In this document: piece after piece, positions 35,483 through 47,707 of the stretch | Position numbering within the stretch: position 1 is the first letter of the stretch | Layout of the letters: each line of letters begins with the position of its first letter | Notes under the pieces: model-generated | The model's database searches: none | Seen by the model: the letters and a program-made list of their open reading frames with translations, nothing else | Told to the model about the DNA's origin: nothing | DNA from: Phocoena phocoena | Lineage: Eukaryota > Chordata > Mammalia > Artiodactyla > Phocoenidae | Assembly: GCF_963924675.1 (NCBI RefSeq) | Contig: NW_027077403.1 | Span: forward strand, 291,001 to 355,000 | DNA length: 64,000 nt | Reading direction: 5' to 3' | Program-made: the position numbers and the translations under genes

Positions 35483-37228
35483 TTGGCCAAAAAGGGCTTA
35501 TGCGTTTTTTCCTGAATATATTCAGGAAAAAACGCATACGCCCTTTTTGCCAAGTGCATCATTGTCGACGTTGTGCCTCATTTCCTATGCTTTCAGGGCA
35601 ATTCCGGTCTACCCCCTGCAATCGATTTCCTGAAATTCTGCCCCGCTTTCCAGTCCCCTTCCCAGGCTTACTTCAATATATTTTTGGAGGATAGCTGTCA
35701 TTTATAACTCTGCAGGTTTGTGAATTACAGTGCCCCTGAGCTCCTTTCTTCAACTCGCTTTCTTGTGAGCTGGGCACAAAACCGCAGGATTGCTTCAGGC
35801 CCTAAGCTGTTTCCGGTAGGGCACACTGAGTCTTTGGTTAATTCCTCTTCCTGGTGGGAAATGAGCATTACATTTGCCCGTGCAGACACCTACAGCTCGT
35901 CTCTCATTGGTTCTCCCTATTCCTGTTCATCTTGCACAGAAATTGCAAGCTGTGCCAAACAGGAGGTTAAAGGCACTGACTCTCCAAGCGGGGAGAGTGT
36001 TAGTAAAGCATCTGGAATGGTGAACCCGAGGACCAGGATACGAAAACTGAGATGCATTTTAAAACATTTCCCAATCACACGGTGGACGATACGCTGGGTT
36101 TCCCATGCATTTTTTAGCTGGAGGAAGAATGCCTTGAACCTGGAGAGTTGGGACCCATGTAATGGGTACCATGCAGTATGACTTCAAAGGGTCTGCATTT
36201 GCTCACCGAAACTCACCAATGCTATCAGCCTGAAGTGTCCAGCCTTATGTCTCAACCAGCTCTGGGTGTAGATGTGGTCAATCCCGGTTGCATCACATGC
36301 CCTGAGTGAATTAGTTAAGAATTGCTCTCTATTTCACTGTCTTTGTGTTTTGTTTTCGAAATTTATTTTGATAATGGGATTTATCGGATTTTCACTGCGG
36401 CGTTTCGGCCGCTGTACACACGCTTGATTCTCTTACGGAGACATATATATCCATGGGTTCTAAGATTCTTCCTAGACAGGTATATTCCTAGGCGTTGAAT
36501 ATGTGGTGTTGGGTCCATTTCGTTGAGCAAGGAGTAGGTCTTGTCTATTACATATTTGGCTTATGGAAAGTTATCTGTGCTAATTTCAGTCTCTGGTTTT
36601 ATGCAGCACCCCAAGGCACCTTTCCCCATAAGCAAGCACTAGTTGGTTTTCTAAATTTGAGACCCTGTTCTGTTTTGTAATTCAGTTCATGTGTAGTCAA
36701 GTTTACATTCCGTGTATTAGTGATATCTTATGATGTTTCTTTTTCTGTGTGACGTAGTTGACGTAGAATCACCGTACCTGCATCCACTCACTATGCCGCT
36801 ACGGGCCTGATGACACAGATTTCATTGCTGAGTGATATTGCATTGTACGTACGTGCCACAACTTCTTTATCCATTTTTTGCTTTCTGGGATATTTACCTG
36901 ATACTGTAGACGAGCTTCTTGTGAACACAGCCGTTACAAATATTGGGGTGCCTGTCTGTTTTTGATTTTAATTTCCGTAAGCTATAGGACCATAAGTGGA
37001 AGTGCCATAGGCTGTGTTGCTTTGTTTCTTACGTGTTTCAGGAAACACCATACACTTCTCCAGGGTGGCTACTGGCAATTTACATCCTGCCAATCAGCAT
37101 AACTAGGCTCCCTGTTCTCCATATCCTGTCCTACCTTTCTGGATTTTACACTTTTTTCAGATGGCCCTTTTGCCCGGGGGGCAGTGAGACTTCATTGTAG
37201 TGCAGATTTCTTTTACAGGCTTGCTTGG
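35483..37228. repeat. Satellite monomer M17
   Basis: 1746 bp. Palindrome 35483-35553 is 71 bp because one G is lost from the right arm. The left flank is altered (acaaccttgcgtgg). Confidence 0.9.
36350..37228 (-). mobile_element. Fossil L1 3' part inside the monomer (representative copy)
   Basis: On the minus strand this stretch follows the 3' part of an L1. The A-rich end corresponds to 36350-36366 (tgttttcgaaatttatt). The 3' UTR runs back through blocks such as ctgctgcg...gctgtacacac and tatattcctaggcgttgaatatg, and tgatatcttatgatg near 36720-36735 lies at the UTR/ORF2-end boundary. The ORF2 tail WIKKLWHV lies at about 36851-36875. Further ORF2 antisense sequence continues to the palindrome; examples are attggggtggctgtctgttttt, ggtggct...caatttacatcctgcc and cattgtag...gatttc. 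The comparison is by eye against the cetartiodactyl L1 consensus I remember. The WIKK motif is in the ORF2 frame, but upstream coding homology is in another frame, so the reading frame is broken. The same composition applies to every monomer. Confidence 0.8.
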
Positions 37229-37300
37229 TTGGCCAAAAAGGGCGTATGCGTTTTTTCCTGAATATATTCAGGAAAAAACGCATACGCCCTTTTTGGCCAA
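37229..37300. repeat. 72-bp perfect palindrome (representative copy), mariner-like miniature element
   Basis: Two 36-base arms with no spacer, dyad at cctgaata/tattcagg, ends ttggccaaaaaggg and cctttttggccaa. Perfect copies also start at 21502, 26749, 28496, 31990, 40721, 44216, 45963, 47708, 49456 and 58185. The antisense L1 ORF2 homology stops just before it (cattgtag...gatttc, then tttaca) and resumes just after it (tgcatcattgtcgacgttctgcc, compare L1 attagtgatgttgagcatctttt). The palindrome is therefore an insertion into the ancestral L1, apparently at a TA. The GGTTGGCCAAAAAG end is like the terminal repeat of mariner-type elements I know from cetartiodactyls. No transposase sequence is present. 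Confidence 0.7.
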
Positions 37301-37557
37301 GTGCATCATTGTCGACGTTCTGCCTCTTTTCCTATGCTTTCAGGGCAATTCCAGTCTACCCCCTGCAATCGTTTTCCTGAAATTCTGCCCCGCTTTCAAG
37401 TCCCCTTCGCAGGCTTACTTCAATATATTTTTGGAGGATAGCTGTCATTTATAACTCTGCAGGTTTGTGAATTACAGTGCCCCTGAGCTCCTTTCTTCAA
37501 CTCGCTTTCTTGTGAGCTGGGCACAAAACCGCAGGATTGCTTCAGGCACTAATCTGT
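37301..37557 (-). mobile_element. Fossil L1 ORF2 sequence continuing beyond the palindrome (representative copy)
   Basis: Antisense L1 ORF2 similarity resumes after the palindrome and can be followed by eye through atatttttggaggatagctg and ctgggcacaaaaccgcagg...ttcaggcactaatctgttt (compare the L1 antisense ctgtgcaaaagctttt...attaggtcccatttgttt). Beyond about 37560 it becomes patchy. A further likely match is at about 37655-37705 (ttctccctattcctgttcatc ... gtgcca), suggesting an internal deletion of the ancestral L1. Confidence 0.55.
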
Positions 37558-38975
37558 TTCCGGCAGGGCACACTGAGCCTTTGGTTAATTCCTCTTCCTG
37601 GTGGGAAATGAGCGTTACATTTGCCCGTGCAGACACCTATAGCTAGTCTCTCATTGGTTCTCCCTATTCCTGTTCATCTTGCACAGAAATTGCAAGCTGT
37701 GCCAAACAGGAGGTTAAAGGCACAGACTCTCCAAGCAGGGAGAGTGTTAGTAAAGCATCAGGAATGGTGAACCCGAGGACCAGGATACGAAAACTGAGAT
37801 GCATTTTATATCGTTTCCCAATCACACGGTGGACCATACTGTGGGTTTCCCATGCATGTTTTAGCTGGAGGAAGAATCCCTTGAACCCGAAGAATTGGTA
37901 ATCATGGAATAGGTACCATGCAGTATGACTTCAAAGGGTCTGCATTTGCTCACCGAAACTCACCAATGCTATCAGCCTGAAGTGTCCAGCCTTATGTCTC
38001 AACCAGCTCTGGGTGTAGATGTGGTCAATCCCGGTTGCATCACATGCCCTGAGTGAATTATTTAAGAATTGCTCTCTATTACACTGTCTTTGTGTTTTGT
38101 TTTCGAAATTTATTTTGATAATGGGATTTATCGGATTTTCACTGCTGCATTTCGGCCGCTGTACACACGCTTGATTCTCTTATGGAGACATATATATCCA
38201 TGGGTTTTAAGATTCTTCCTAGTCAGCTATATTCCTAGGCGTTGAATATGTGGTGTTGGGTCCATGTCGTTGAGCAAGGAGTAGGTCTTGTCTATTACAT
38301 ATTTGGCTTATGGAAAGTTATCTGTGCTGACTTCAGTCTCTGGTTTTATGCAGCACCCCAAGGCACCTTTCCCCATAAGCAAGCACTAGTTGGTTTTCTC
38401 AATTTGAGACCCTGATCTGTTTTGTAATTCAGTTCATGTGTAGTCAAGTTTATATTCCGTGTATTAGTGATATCTTATGATGTTTCTTTTTCTGTGTGAC
38501 GTAGTTCACGTAGAATCACCGTACCTGCATCCACTCACTATGCCGCTACGGGCCTGATGACACAGATTTCATTGCTGAGTGATATTGCATTGTACGTACG
38601 TGCCACAACTTCTTTATCCATTTTTTGCTTTCTGGGATATTTACCTGATACTGTAGACGAGCTTCTTGTGAACACAGCCGTCCCAAATATTGGGGTGGCT
38701 GTCTGTTTTTGATTTTAATTTCCCTAAGGAATAGGAACATAAGTGGAAGTGCCATAGGCTGTGTTGCTTTGTTTCTTACGTGTTTCAGGAAACACCATAC
38801 ACTTCTCCAGGGTGGCTGCTGGCAATTTACATCCTGCCAATCAGCATAACAAGGTTCCCTGTTCTCCATATCCTGTCCTACCTTTCTGGATTTTACACTT
38901 TTTTCAGATGGCCCTTTTGCCCGGGGGGCAGTGAGACGTCATTGTAGTGCAGATTTCCTTTACAGGCTTGCTTGG

Positions 38976-40720
38976 TTGGCCAAAATGGGCGTATGCGTTT
39001 TTTCTTGAATATATTCAGGAAAAAACGCATACGCCCTTTTTGGCCAAGTGCATCATTGTCGACGTTGTGCCTCTTTTCCTATGCTTTCAGGGCAATTCCA
39101 GTCTACCCCCTGCAATCGTTTTCCTGAAATTCTGGCCTGCTTTCAAGTCCCCTTCGCAGACTTACTTCAATACATTTTTGGAAGATAGCTGTCATTTATA
39201 ACTCTGCAGGTTTGTGAATTACAGTGCCCCTGAGCTCCTTTCTTCAACACGCTTTCTTGTGAGCTGGGCACAAAACCGCAGGATTGCTTCAGGCCCTAAA
39301 CTGTTTCCGGCAGGGCACACTGAGCCTTTGTTTAATTCCTCTTCCTGGTGGGCAATGAGCATTACATTTGCCTGTGCAGACACCTACAGCTAGTCTCTCA
39401 TTGGTTCTCCCTATTCCTGTTCATCTTGCACAGAAATGGCAAGCTGTGCCAAAGAGGAAGTTAAAGGCACTGACTCTCCAAGCGGGGAGAGTGTTAGTAA
39501 ACCATCTGGGATGGTGAAGCCGAGGACCAGGATACGAAAACTGAGATGCATTTTAAATTGTTTCCCAATCACACGGTGGACGATACTCTGGGTTTCCCAT
39601 GCATGTTTTAGCTGGAGGAAGAATGCCTTGAACCTGGAGAGTTGGGACCCATGGAATGGGTACCATGCAGTATGACTTCAAAGGGTCTGCATTTTCTCAC
39701 CGAAACTCACCAATGCTATCAGCCTGAAGTGTCCAGCCTTATGTCTCAACCAGCTCTGGGTGTAGATGTGGACAATCCCGGTTGCATCACATGCCCTGAG
39801 TGAATTATTTAAGAATTGCTCTCTATTTCACTGTCTTTGTGTTTTGTATTCGAAATTTATTTTGATAATGGGATTTATCGGATTTTCACTGCTGCGTTTC
39901 GGCCGCTGTACACACGCTTGATTCTCTTACGGAGACATATATATCCATGGGTTTTAAGATTCTTCCTAGTCAGGTATATTCCTAGGCGTTGAATATGTGG
40001 TTTTGGGTCCATTTCGTTGAGCAAGGAGTAGGTCTTGTCTATTACATATTTGGCTTATGGAAAGTTATCTGTGCTAATTTCAGTCTCTGGTTTTATGCAG
40101 CACCCCAAGGCACCTTTCCCCATAAGCAAGCACTAGTTGGTTTTCTAAATTTGAGACCCTGTTCTGTTTTGTAATTCAGTTCATGTGTAGTCAAGTTTAC
40201 ATTCCGTGTATTAGTGATATCTTATGATGTTTCTTTTTCTGTGTGACGTAGTTCACGTAGAATCACCGTACCTGCATCCACTCACTATGCCGCTACGGGC
40301 CTGATGACACAGATTTCATTGCTGAGTGATATTGCATTGTACGTACGTGCCACAACTTCTTTATCCATTTTTTGTTTTCAGGATATTTACCTGATACTGT
40401 AGACGAGATCTTGTGAACACAGCTGTCCCAAATATTGGGGTGGCTGTCTGTTTTTGATTTTAATTTCCGTAAGCTATAGGACCATAAGTGGAAGTGCCAT
40501 AGGCTGTGTTGCTTTGTTTCTTACGTGTTTCAGGAAACACCATACACTTCTCCAGGGTGGCTGCTGGCAATTTACATCCTGCCAATCAGCATAACAAGGC
40601 TCCCTGTTCTCCATATCCTGTCCTACCTTTCTGGATTTTACACATTTTTCAGATGGCCCTTTTGCCCGGGGGGCAGTGAGACTTCATTGTAGTGCAGATT
40701 TCCTTTACAGGCTTGCTGGG
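38976..40720. repeat. Satellite monomer M19
   Basis: 1745 bp. Palindrome 38976-39047 with two left-arm mismatches (ccaaaatggg, ttttttcttg). From about 39903 it belongs to the 2.2-kb segment duplicated at 46890. Confidence 0.9.
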
Positions 40721-42082
40721 TTGGCCAAAAAGGGCGTATGCGTTTTTTCCTGAATATATTCAGGAAAAAACGCATACGCCCTTTTTGGCCAAGTGCATCA
40801 TTGTCGACGTTCTGCCTCTTTTCCTATGCTTTCAGGGCAATTCCAGTCTACCCCCTGCAATCGTTTTCCTGAAATTCTGCCCCGCTTTCAAGTCCCCTTC
40901 GCAGGCTTACTTCAATATATTTTTGGGGGATAGCTGTCATTTATAACTCTGGAGGATTGTGAATTACAGTGCCCCTGAGCTCCTTTCTTCAACTCGCTTT
41001 CTTGTGAGCTGGGCACAAAACCGGAGGATTGCTTCAGGGCCTAATCTGTTTCCAGCAGGGCACACTGAGCCTTTGTTTAATTCCTCTTCCTGGTGGGCAA
41101 TGAGCGTTACATTTGCCCGTGCAGACACCTACAGCTAGTCTCTCATTGGTTCTCCCTATTCCTGTTCATCTTGCACAGAAATTGCAAGCTGTGCCAAAGA
41201 GGAGGTTAAAGGCACTGACTCTCCAAGCGGGGAGAGTGTTAGTAAAGCCTCTGGAATGGTGAACCCGAGGACCAGGATACGAAAACTGAGATGCATTTTA
41301 ATTCGTTTCCCAATCACACGGTGGACGATACTCTGGGTTTCCCATGCATGTTTTAGCTGGAGGAAGAATCCCTTGAACCTTGAGAGTTGGGACCCATGGA
41401 ATGGGTACCATGCAGTATGACTACAAAGGGTCTGCATTTGCTCACCGAAACTCACCAATGCTATCAGCCTGAAGTGTCCAGCCTTATGTCTCAACCAGCT
41501 CTGGGTGTAGATGTGGTCAATCCCGGTTGCATCACATGCCCTGAGTGAATTATTTAAGAATTGCTCTCTATTTCACTGTCTTTGTGTTTTGTTTTCGAAA
41601 TTTATTTTGATAATCGGATTTATCGGATTTTCACTGCTGCTTTTCGGCCGCTGTACACACGCTTGATTCTCTTAAGGAAACATATATATCCATGGGTTTT
41701 AAGATTCTTCTTAGTCATGTATAATCCTGGGCGTTGAACATGTGGTGTTGGGTCTATTTCTTTGAGCAAGGGGTAGGTCTTGTCTATTATATATTTGGCT
41801 TATGGAAAGTTATCTGTGCTAATTTCAGTCTCTGGTTTTATGCAGCACCCCAGCGCACATTTCCCCATAAGCAAGCACTAGTTGGTTTTCTAAATTTGAG
41901 ACCCTGTTCTGTTTTGTAATTCAGTTCATGTGTAGTCAAGTTTACATTCCGTGTATCAGTGATATCTTATGATGTTTCTATTTCTGTGTGACGTAGTTCA
42001 CGTAGAATCACCGTACATGCATGCACTCACTAACCGCTACGGGCATGATGACACAGATTTCATTGCTGAGTGATATTCCATT
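39903..42082. repeat. Duplicated 2.2-kb segment, copy 1
   Basis: By eye identical to 46890-49069, offset 6987 bp (four monomers). Diagnostic shared states: gtggttttgggtcc, ttgttttcaggatattt, gacgagatcttgtg, ctggaggattgtg, ccggaggattgcttcagggcc, cttaaggaaacat, atcctgggcgttgaacatg and actcactaaccgctac. Similarity continues with one base deleted and then ends near 42230/49216. Left of 39903 the two copies differ repeatedly. Confidence 0.85.
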
Positions 42083-42466
42083 GTACGTACGTGCCACAAC
42101 TTCTTTATCCATTTTTTGCTTTCTGGGATATTTACCTGGTACTGTAGACGAGCTTCTTGGGAACACAGCCGTCCCAAACATTGGGGTGGCTGTCTGTTTT
42201 TGATTTTAATTTCCGTAATCTTTGGGACCATAAGTGGAAGTGCCATAGGCTGTGTTGCTTTGTTTCTTATGGGTTTCAGGAAACAACATACAGTTTTCCA
42301 GGGTGGCTGTTGGCAATTTACATCCTGCCAATCAGCATAACAAGGCTCCCTGTTCTCCATATCCTGTCCTACCTTTCTGGATTTTACACTTTTTTCAGAA
42401 TGCCCTTTTGCCCAGGGGGCAGTGAGACTTCATTGTAGTGCAGATTTCCTTTACAGGCTTGCTTGG
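40721..42466. repeat. Satellite monomer M20
   Basis: 1746 bp. Perfect palindrome 40721-40792. Most of it lies in the duplicated 2.2-kb segment. Confidence 0.9.
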
Positions 42467-44215
42467 TTGGCCAAAAAGGGCGTATGCGTTTTTTCCTGAA
42501 TATATTCAGGAAAAAATGCATACGCACTTTTTGGCCAAGTGCACCATTGTCGACTTTCTGCCTCTTTTCCTATGCTTTCTGGGCAATTCCTGTCTACCCC
42601 CTGCAATCGTTTTCCTGAAATTCTGCCCCGCTTTCAAGTCCCCTTCGCAGGCTTACTTCAATATATTTATGGAGGATAGCTGTCATTTATAACTCTGCAG
42701 GTTTGTGAATTACAGTGCCCCTGAGCTCCTTTCTTCAACTCGCTTTCTTGTGAGCTGGGCACAAAACCGCAGGATTGCTTCAGGCCCTAATCTGTTTCCG
42801 GCAGGGCACGCTGAGCCTTTGTTTAATTACTCTTCCTGGTCGGCAATGAGCATTACATTTGCCCGTGCAGACACCTACAGCTAGTCTCTCATTGGTTCTC
42901 CCTATTCCTGTTCATCTTGCACAGAAATTGCGAGCTGTGCCAAACAGGAGGTTAAAGGCACTGACTCTCCAAGCGGGGAGAGTTTTAGTTAAGCATCTGG
43001 AATGGTGAACCCGAGGACCAGGATACGAAAACTGAGATGCATTTTAAATCATTTCCCAATCACACGGTGGACGATACTCTGGGTTTCCCATGCATGTTTT
43101 AGCTGGAGGAAGAATCCCTTGAACCTGAAGAGTTGGGACCCATGGAATAGGTACCATGCAGTATGACTTCAAAGGGTCTGCATGTGCTCACCAAAACTCA
43201 CCAATGCTATCAGCCTGAACTGTCCAGCCTTATGTCTCAACCATCTCTGGGTGTAGATGTGGTCAATCCCGGTTGCATCACATGCCCTGAGTGAATTATT
43301 TAAGAATTGCTCTCTATTTTACTGTCTTTGTGTTTTGTTTTCGAAATTTATTTTGATAATGGGATTTATCGGATTTTCACTGCTGCGTTTCGGCCGCTGT
43401 ACACACGCTTGATTCTCTTACGGAGACATATATATCCATGGTTTTTAAGATTTTTCCTAGTCAGGTATATTCCTAGGTGTTGAATATGTGGTGTTGGGTC
43501 CATTTCGTTGAGCAAGGAGTAGGTCTTGTCTATTACATATTTGGCTTATGGAAAGTTATCTGTGCTAATTTCAGTCTCTGGTTTTATGCAACACCCCAAG
43601 GCACCTTTCCCCATAAGCAAGCACTAGTTGGTTTTCTAAATTTGAGACCCTGTTCTGTTTTGTAATTCAGTTCATGTGTAGTCAAGTTTACATTCCGTGT
43701 ATTAGTGATATCTTATGATGTTTCTTTTTCTGTGTGACGTAGTTCACGTAGAATCACCGTACCTGCATCCACTCACTATGCCGCTACGGGCCTGATGACA
43801 CAGATTTCATTCCTGAGTGATACTGCATTGCACGTACGTGCCACAACTTCTTTATCCATTTTTTGCTTTCTGGTTTATTTACCTGGTTCTGTAGACGAGC
43901 TTCTTGGAAACACAGCCTTCCCAAACTTTGGGGTGGCTCTCTGTTTTTGATTTTAATTTCCCTAAGGAATGGGACCGTAAGTGCAATTGCCATAGGCTGT
44001 GTTGCTTTACTTCTTACGTGTTTCAGGAAACACCATACACTTCTCCAGGGTGGCTGTTGGCAATTTACATCCTGCCAATCAGCATAACAAGGCTCCCTGT
44101 TCTTCATATCCTGTCCTACCTTTCTGGATTTTACACTTTTTTTTAGATGGCCCTTTTGCCCGGGGGGGCAGTGAGACTTCATTGTAGTGCAGATTTCCTT
44201 TACAGGCTTGCTTGG
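42467..44215. repeat. Satellite monomer M21
   Basis: 1749 bp. Palindrome 42467-42538 with right-arm variant aaatgcatacgcac. This variant and the following gcaccattgtcg and tgctttctgggc (approximately) are shared with M33, about 21 kb away. Near 43920 it has aactttggggtggctctctg. Confidence 0.9.
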
Positions 44216-45962
44216 TTGGCCAAAAAGGGCGTATGCGTTTTTTCCTGAATATATTCAGGAAAAAACGCATACGCCCTTTTTGGCCAAGTGCAATATTGTC
44301 GACGTTCTGCCTCTTTTCCTATGCTTTCAGGGCAATTGCAGTCTACCCCCTGCAATCGTTTTCCTGAAATTCTGCCCCGCTTTCAAGTCCCCTTCGCAGG
44401 CTTACTTCAATATATTTTTGGAGGATAGCTGTCATTTATAACTCTGCAGGTTTGTGAATTACAGTGCCCCTGAGCTCCTTTCTTCAACTCGCTTTCTTGT
44501 GAGCTGGGCACAAAACCGCAGGATTGCTTCAGGCCCTAATCTGTTTCCGGCAGGGCATGCTGAGACTTTGGTTTATTCCTCTTCCTGGTTGGCAATGAGC
44601 GTTACATTTGCCCGTGCAGACACCTACAGGTAGTCTCTCATTGGTTCTCCCTATTCCTGTTCATCTTGCACAGAAATTGCAAGCTGTGCCAAACAGGAGG
44701 TTAAAGGCACTGACTCTACAAGCAGGGAGAGTGTTAGTAAAGCATCTGGAATGGTGAACCCGAGGACCATGATACGAAAACTGAGATGCATTTTAAATCG
44801 TTTCCCAATCACACGGTGGACCATACTGTGGGTTTCCCATGCATGTTTTAGCTGGAGGAAGAATCCCTTGAACCTGAAGAGTTGGGACCCATGGAATAGG
44901 TACCATGCAGTATGACTTCAAAGGGTCTGCATTTGCTCACCGAAACTCACCAATGCTATCAGCCTGAAGTGTCCAGCCTTATGTCTCAACCAGCTCTGGG
45001 TGTAGATGTGGTCAATCCCGGTTGCATCACATGCCCTGAGTGAATTATTTAAGAATTGCTCTCTATTTCACAGTCTTTGTGTTTTGTTTTCAAAATTTAT
45101 TTTGATAATGGGATTTATCGGATTTTCACTGCTGCGTTTCGGTCGCTGTACACACGCTTGATTCTCTTACGGAGACATATATATCCATGGGTTTTAAGAT
45201 TCTTCCTAGTCAGGTATATTCTTAGGCGTTGAATATGTGGTGTTGGGTCCATTTCGTTGAGCAAGGAGTAGGTCTTGTCTATTACATATTTGGCTTATGT
45301 AATGTTATCTATGCTAATTTCAGTCTCTGGTTTTATGCAGCACCCCAAGGCAACTTTCCCCATAAGCAAGCACTAGTTGGTTTTCTAAATTTGAGACCCT
45401 GTTCTGTTTTGTAATTCAGTTCATGTGTAGTCAAGTTTACATTCCGTGTATTGGTGATATCTTAGGATGTTTCTTTTTCTGTGTGACGTAGTTCACGTAG
45501 AATCACCATACCTGCATCCACTCACTATGCCGCTACGGGCCTGATGACACAGATTTCATTGCTGAGTGATACTGCATTGCACGTACGTGCCACAACTTCT
45601 TTATCCATTTTTTGCTTTCTGGTTTATTTACCTGGTACTGTAGACGAGCTTCTTGGGAACACAGCCTTCCCAAACTTTGGGGTGGCTCTCTGTTTTTGAT
45701 TTTAATTTCCCTAAGGAATAGGACCATAAGTGCAATTGCCATCGGCTGTGTTTCTTTATTTCTTACGTGTTTCAGGAAACACCATACACTTCTCCAGGGT
45801 GGCTGTTGGCAATTTACATCCTGCCAATCAGCATAACAAGGCTCCCTGTTCTCCATATCCTGTCCTACCTTTCTGGATTTTACACTTTTTTCAGATTGCC
45901 CTTTTGCCCGGGGGGCAGTGAGACTTCATTGTAGTGCAGATTTCCTTTACAGGCTTGCTTGG
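44216..45962. repeat. Satellite monomer M22
   Basis: 1747 bp. Perfect palindrome 44216-44287. It shares ctttctggtttatttacctgg and cagccttcccaaac with the preceding monomer (43866 and 45616). Confidence 0.9.
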
Positions 45963-47707
45963 TTGGCCAAAAAGGGCGTATGCGTTTTTTCCTGAATATA
46001 TTCAGGAAAAAACGCATACGCCCTTTTTGGCCAAGTGCATCATTGTCGACGTTGTGCCTCTTTTCCTATGCTTTCAAGGCAATTCCAGTCTACCCACTGC
46101 AAACGTTTTCCTGAAATTCTGCCCCGCTTTCAAGTCCCCTTCGCAGGCCTACTTCAATATATTTTTGGAGGATAGCTGTCATTTATAACTCTGCAGGTTT
46201 GTGAATTACAGTGCCCCTGAGCTCCTTTCTTCAACTCGCTTTCTTGTGAGCTGGGCACAAAAATGCTGGATTGCTTCAGGCCCTAATATGTTTTCAGCAG
46301 GGCACGCTGAGCCTTTGTTTAATTCCTCTTCCTGGTCGGCAATGAGCGTTACATTTGCCCGTGCAGACACCTACAGCTATTCTCTCATTGGTTCTCCCTA
46401 TTCCTGTTCATCTTGCACAGAAATTGCAAGCTGTGCCAAACAGGAGGTTAAAGGCACTGGCTCTCCAAGCGGGGAGAGTGTTAGTAAAGCATCTGGAATG
46501 GTGAACCCGAGGACCAGGATACGAAAACTGAGATGCATTTTAAATCGTTTCCCAATCACACGGTGGACGATACTCTGGGTTTCCCATGCATGTTTTAGCT
46601 GGAGGAAGAATGCCTTGAACCTGGAGAGTTGGGACCCATGGAATGGGTACCATGCAGTATGACTTCAAAGGGTCTGCATTTGCTCACCGAAACTCACCAA
46701 TGCTATCAGCCTGAAGTGTCCAGCCTTATGTATCAACCAGCTCTGGGTGTAGATGTGGTCAATCCCGGTTGCATCACATGCCCTGAGTGAATTATTTAAG
46801 AATTGCTCTCTATTTCACTGTCTTTGTGTTTTGTTTTCGAAATTTATTTTGATAATGGGATTTATCGGATTTTCACTGCTGCGTTTCGACCGCTGTACAC
46901 ACGCTTGATTCTCTTACGGAGACATATATATCCATGGGTTTTAAGATTCTTCCTAGTCAGGTATATTCCTAGGCGTTGAATATGTGGTTTTGGGTCCATT
47001 TCGTTGAGCAAGGAGTAGGTCTTGTCTATTACATATTTGGCTTATGGAAAGTTATCTGTGCTAATTTCAGTCTCTGGTTTTATGCAGCACCCCAAGGCAC
47101 CTTTCCCCATAAGCAAGCACTAGTTGGTTTTCTAAATTTGAGACCCTGTTCTGTTTTGTAATTCAGTTCATGTGTAGTCAAGTTTACATTCCGTGTATTA
47201 GTGATATCTTATGATGTTTCTTTTTCTGTGTGACGTAGTTCACGTAGAATCACCGTACCTGCATCCACTCACTATGCCGCTACGGGCCTGATGACACAGA
47301 TTTCATTGCTGAGTGATATTGCATTGTACGTACGTGCCACAACTTCTTTATCCATTTTTTGTTTTCAGGATATTTACCTGATACTGTAGACGAGATCTTG
47401 TGAACACAGCTGTCCCAAATATTGGGGTGGCTGTCTGTTTTTGATTTTAATTTCCGTAAGCTATAGGACCATAAGTGGAAGTGCCATAGGCTGTGTTGCT
47501 TTGTTTCTTACGTGTTTCAGGAAACACCATACACTTCTCCAGGGTGGCTGCTGGCAATTTACATCCTGCCAATCAGCATAACAAGGCTCCCTGTTCTCCA
47601 TATCCTGTCCTACCTTTCTGGATTTTACACATTTTTCAGATGGCCCTTTTGCCCGGGGGGCAGTGAGACTTCATTGTAGTGCAGATTTCCTTTACAGGCT
47701 TGCTGGG
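45963..47707. repeat. Satellite monomer M23
   Basis: 1745 bp. Perfect palindrome 45963-46034. Private change aaaaatgctggattgc near 46258. Its tail belongs to the second copy of the duplicated segment. Confidence 0.9.

Larger units (their letters stand above)
37229..38975. repeat. Satellite monomer M18
   Basis: 1747 bp, close to the array consensus. Perfect palindrome 37229-37300. Private change aagaattggtaatcatgg near 37890. Confidence 0.9.

Noticed and set aside
36286..36302. CENP-B box-like sequence (tcccggttgcatcacat) present once per monomer
   Set aside because: On the reverse strand only seven of the nine essential CENP-B positions match; the two changed bases lie in the TTCG core, so binding is not supported.
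36495..36680. A 61-codon plus-strand ORF conserved in most monomers
   Set aside because: It lies on the strand opposite to the L1-derived 3' UTR and has no coding signature; copies contain substitutions at all codon positions.
37301..37330. GTCGAC and GGTACC sites as functional elements
   Set aside because: They recur once per monomer through homogenisation and are useful only as restriction landmarks.
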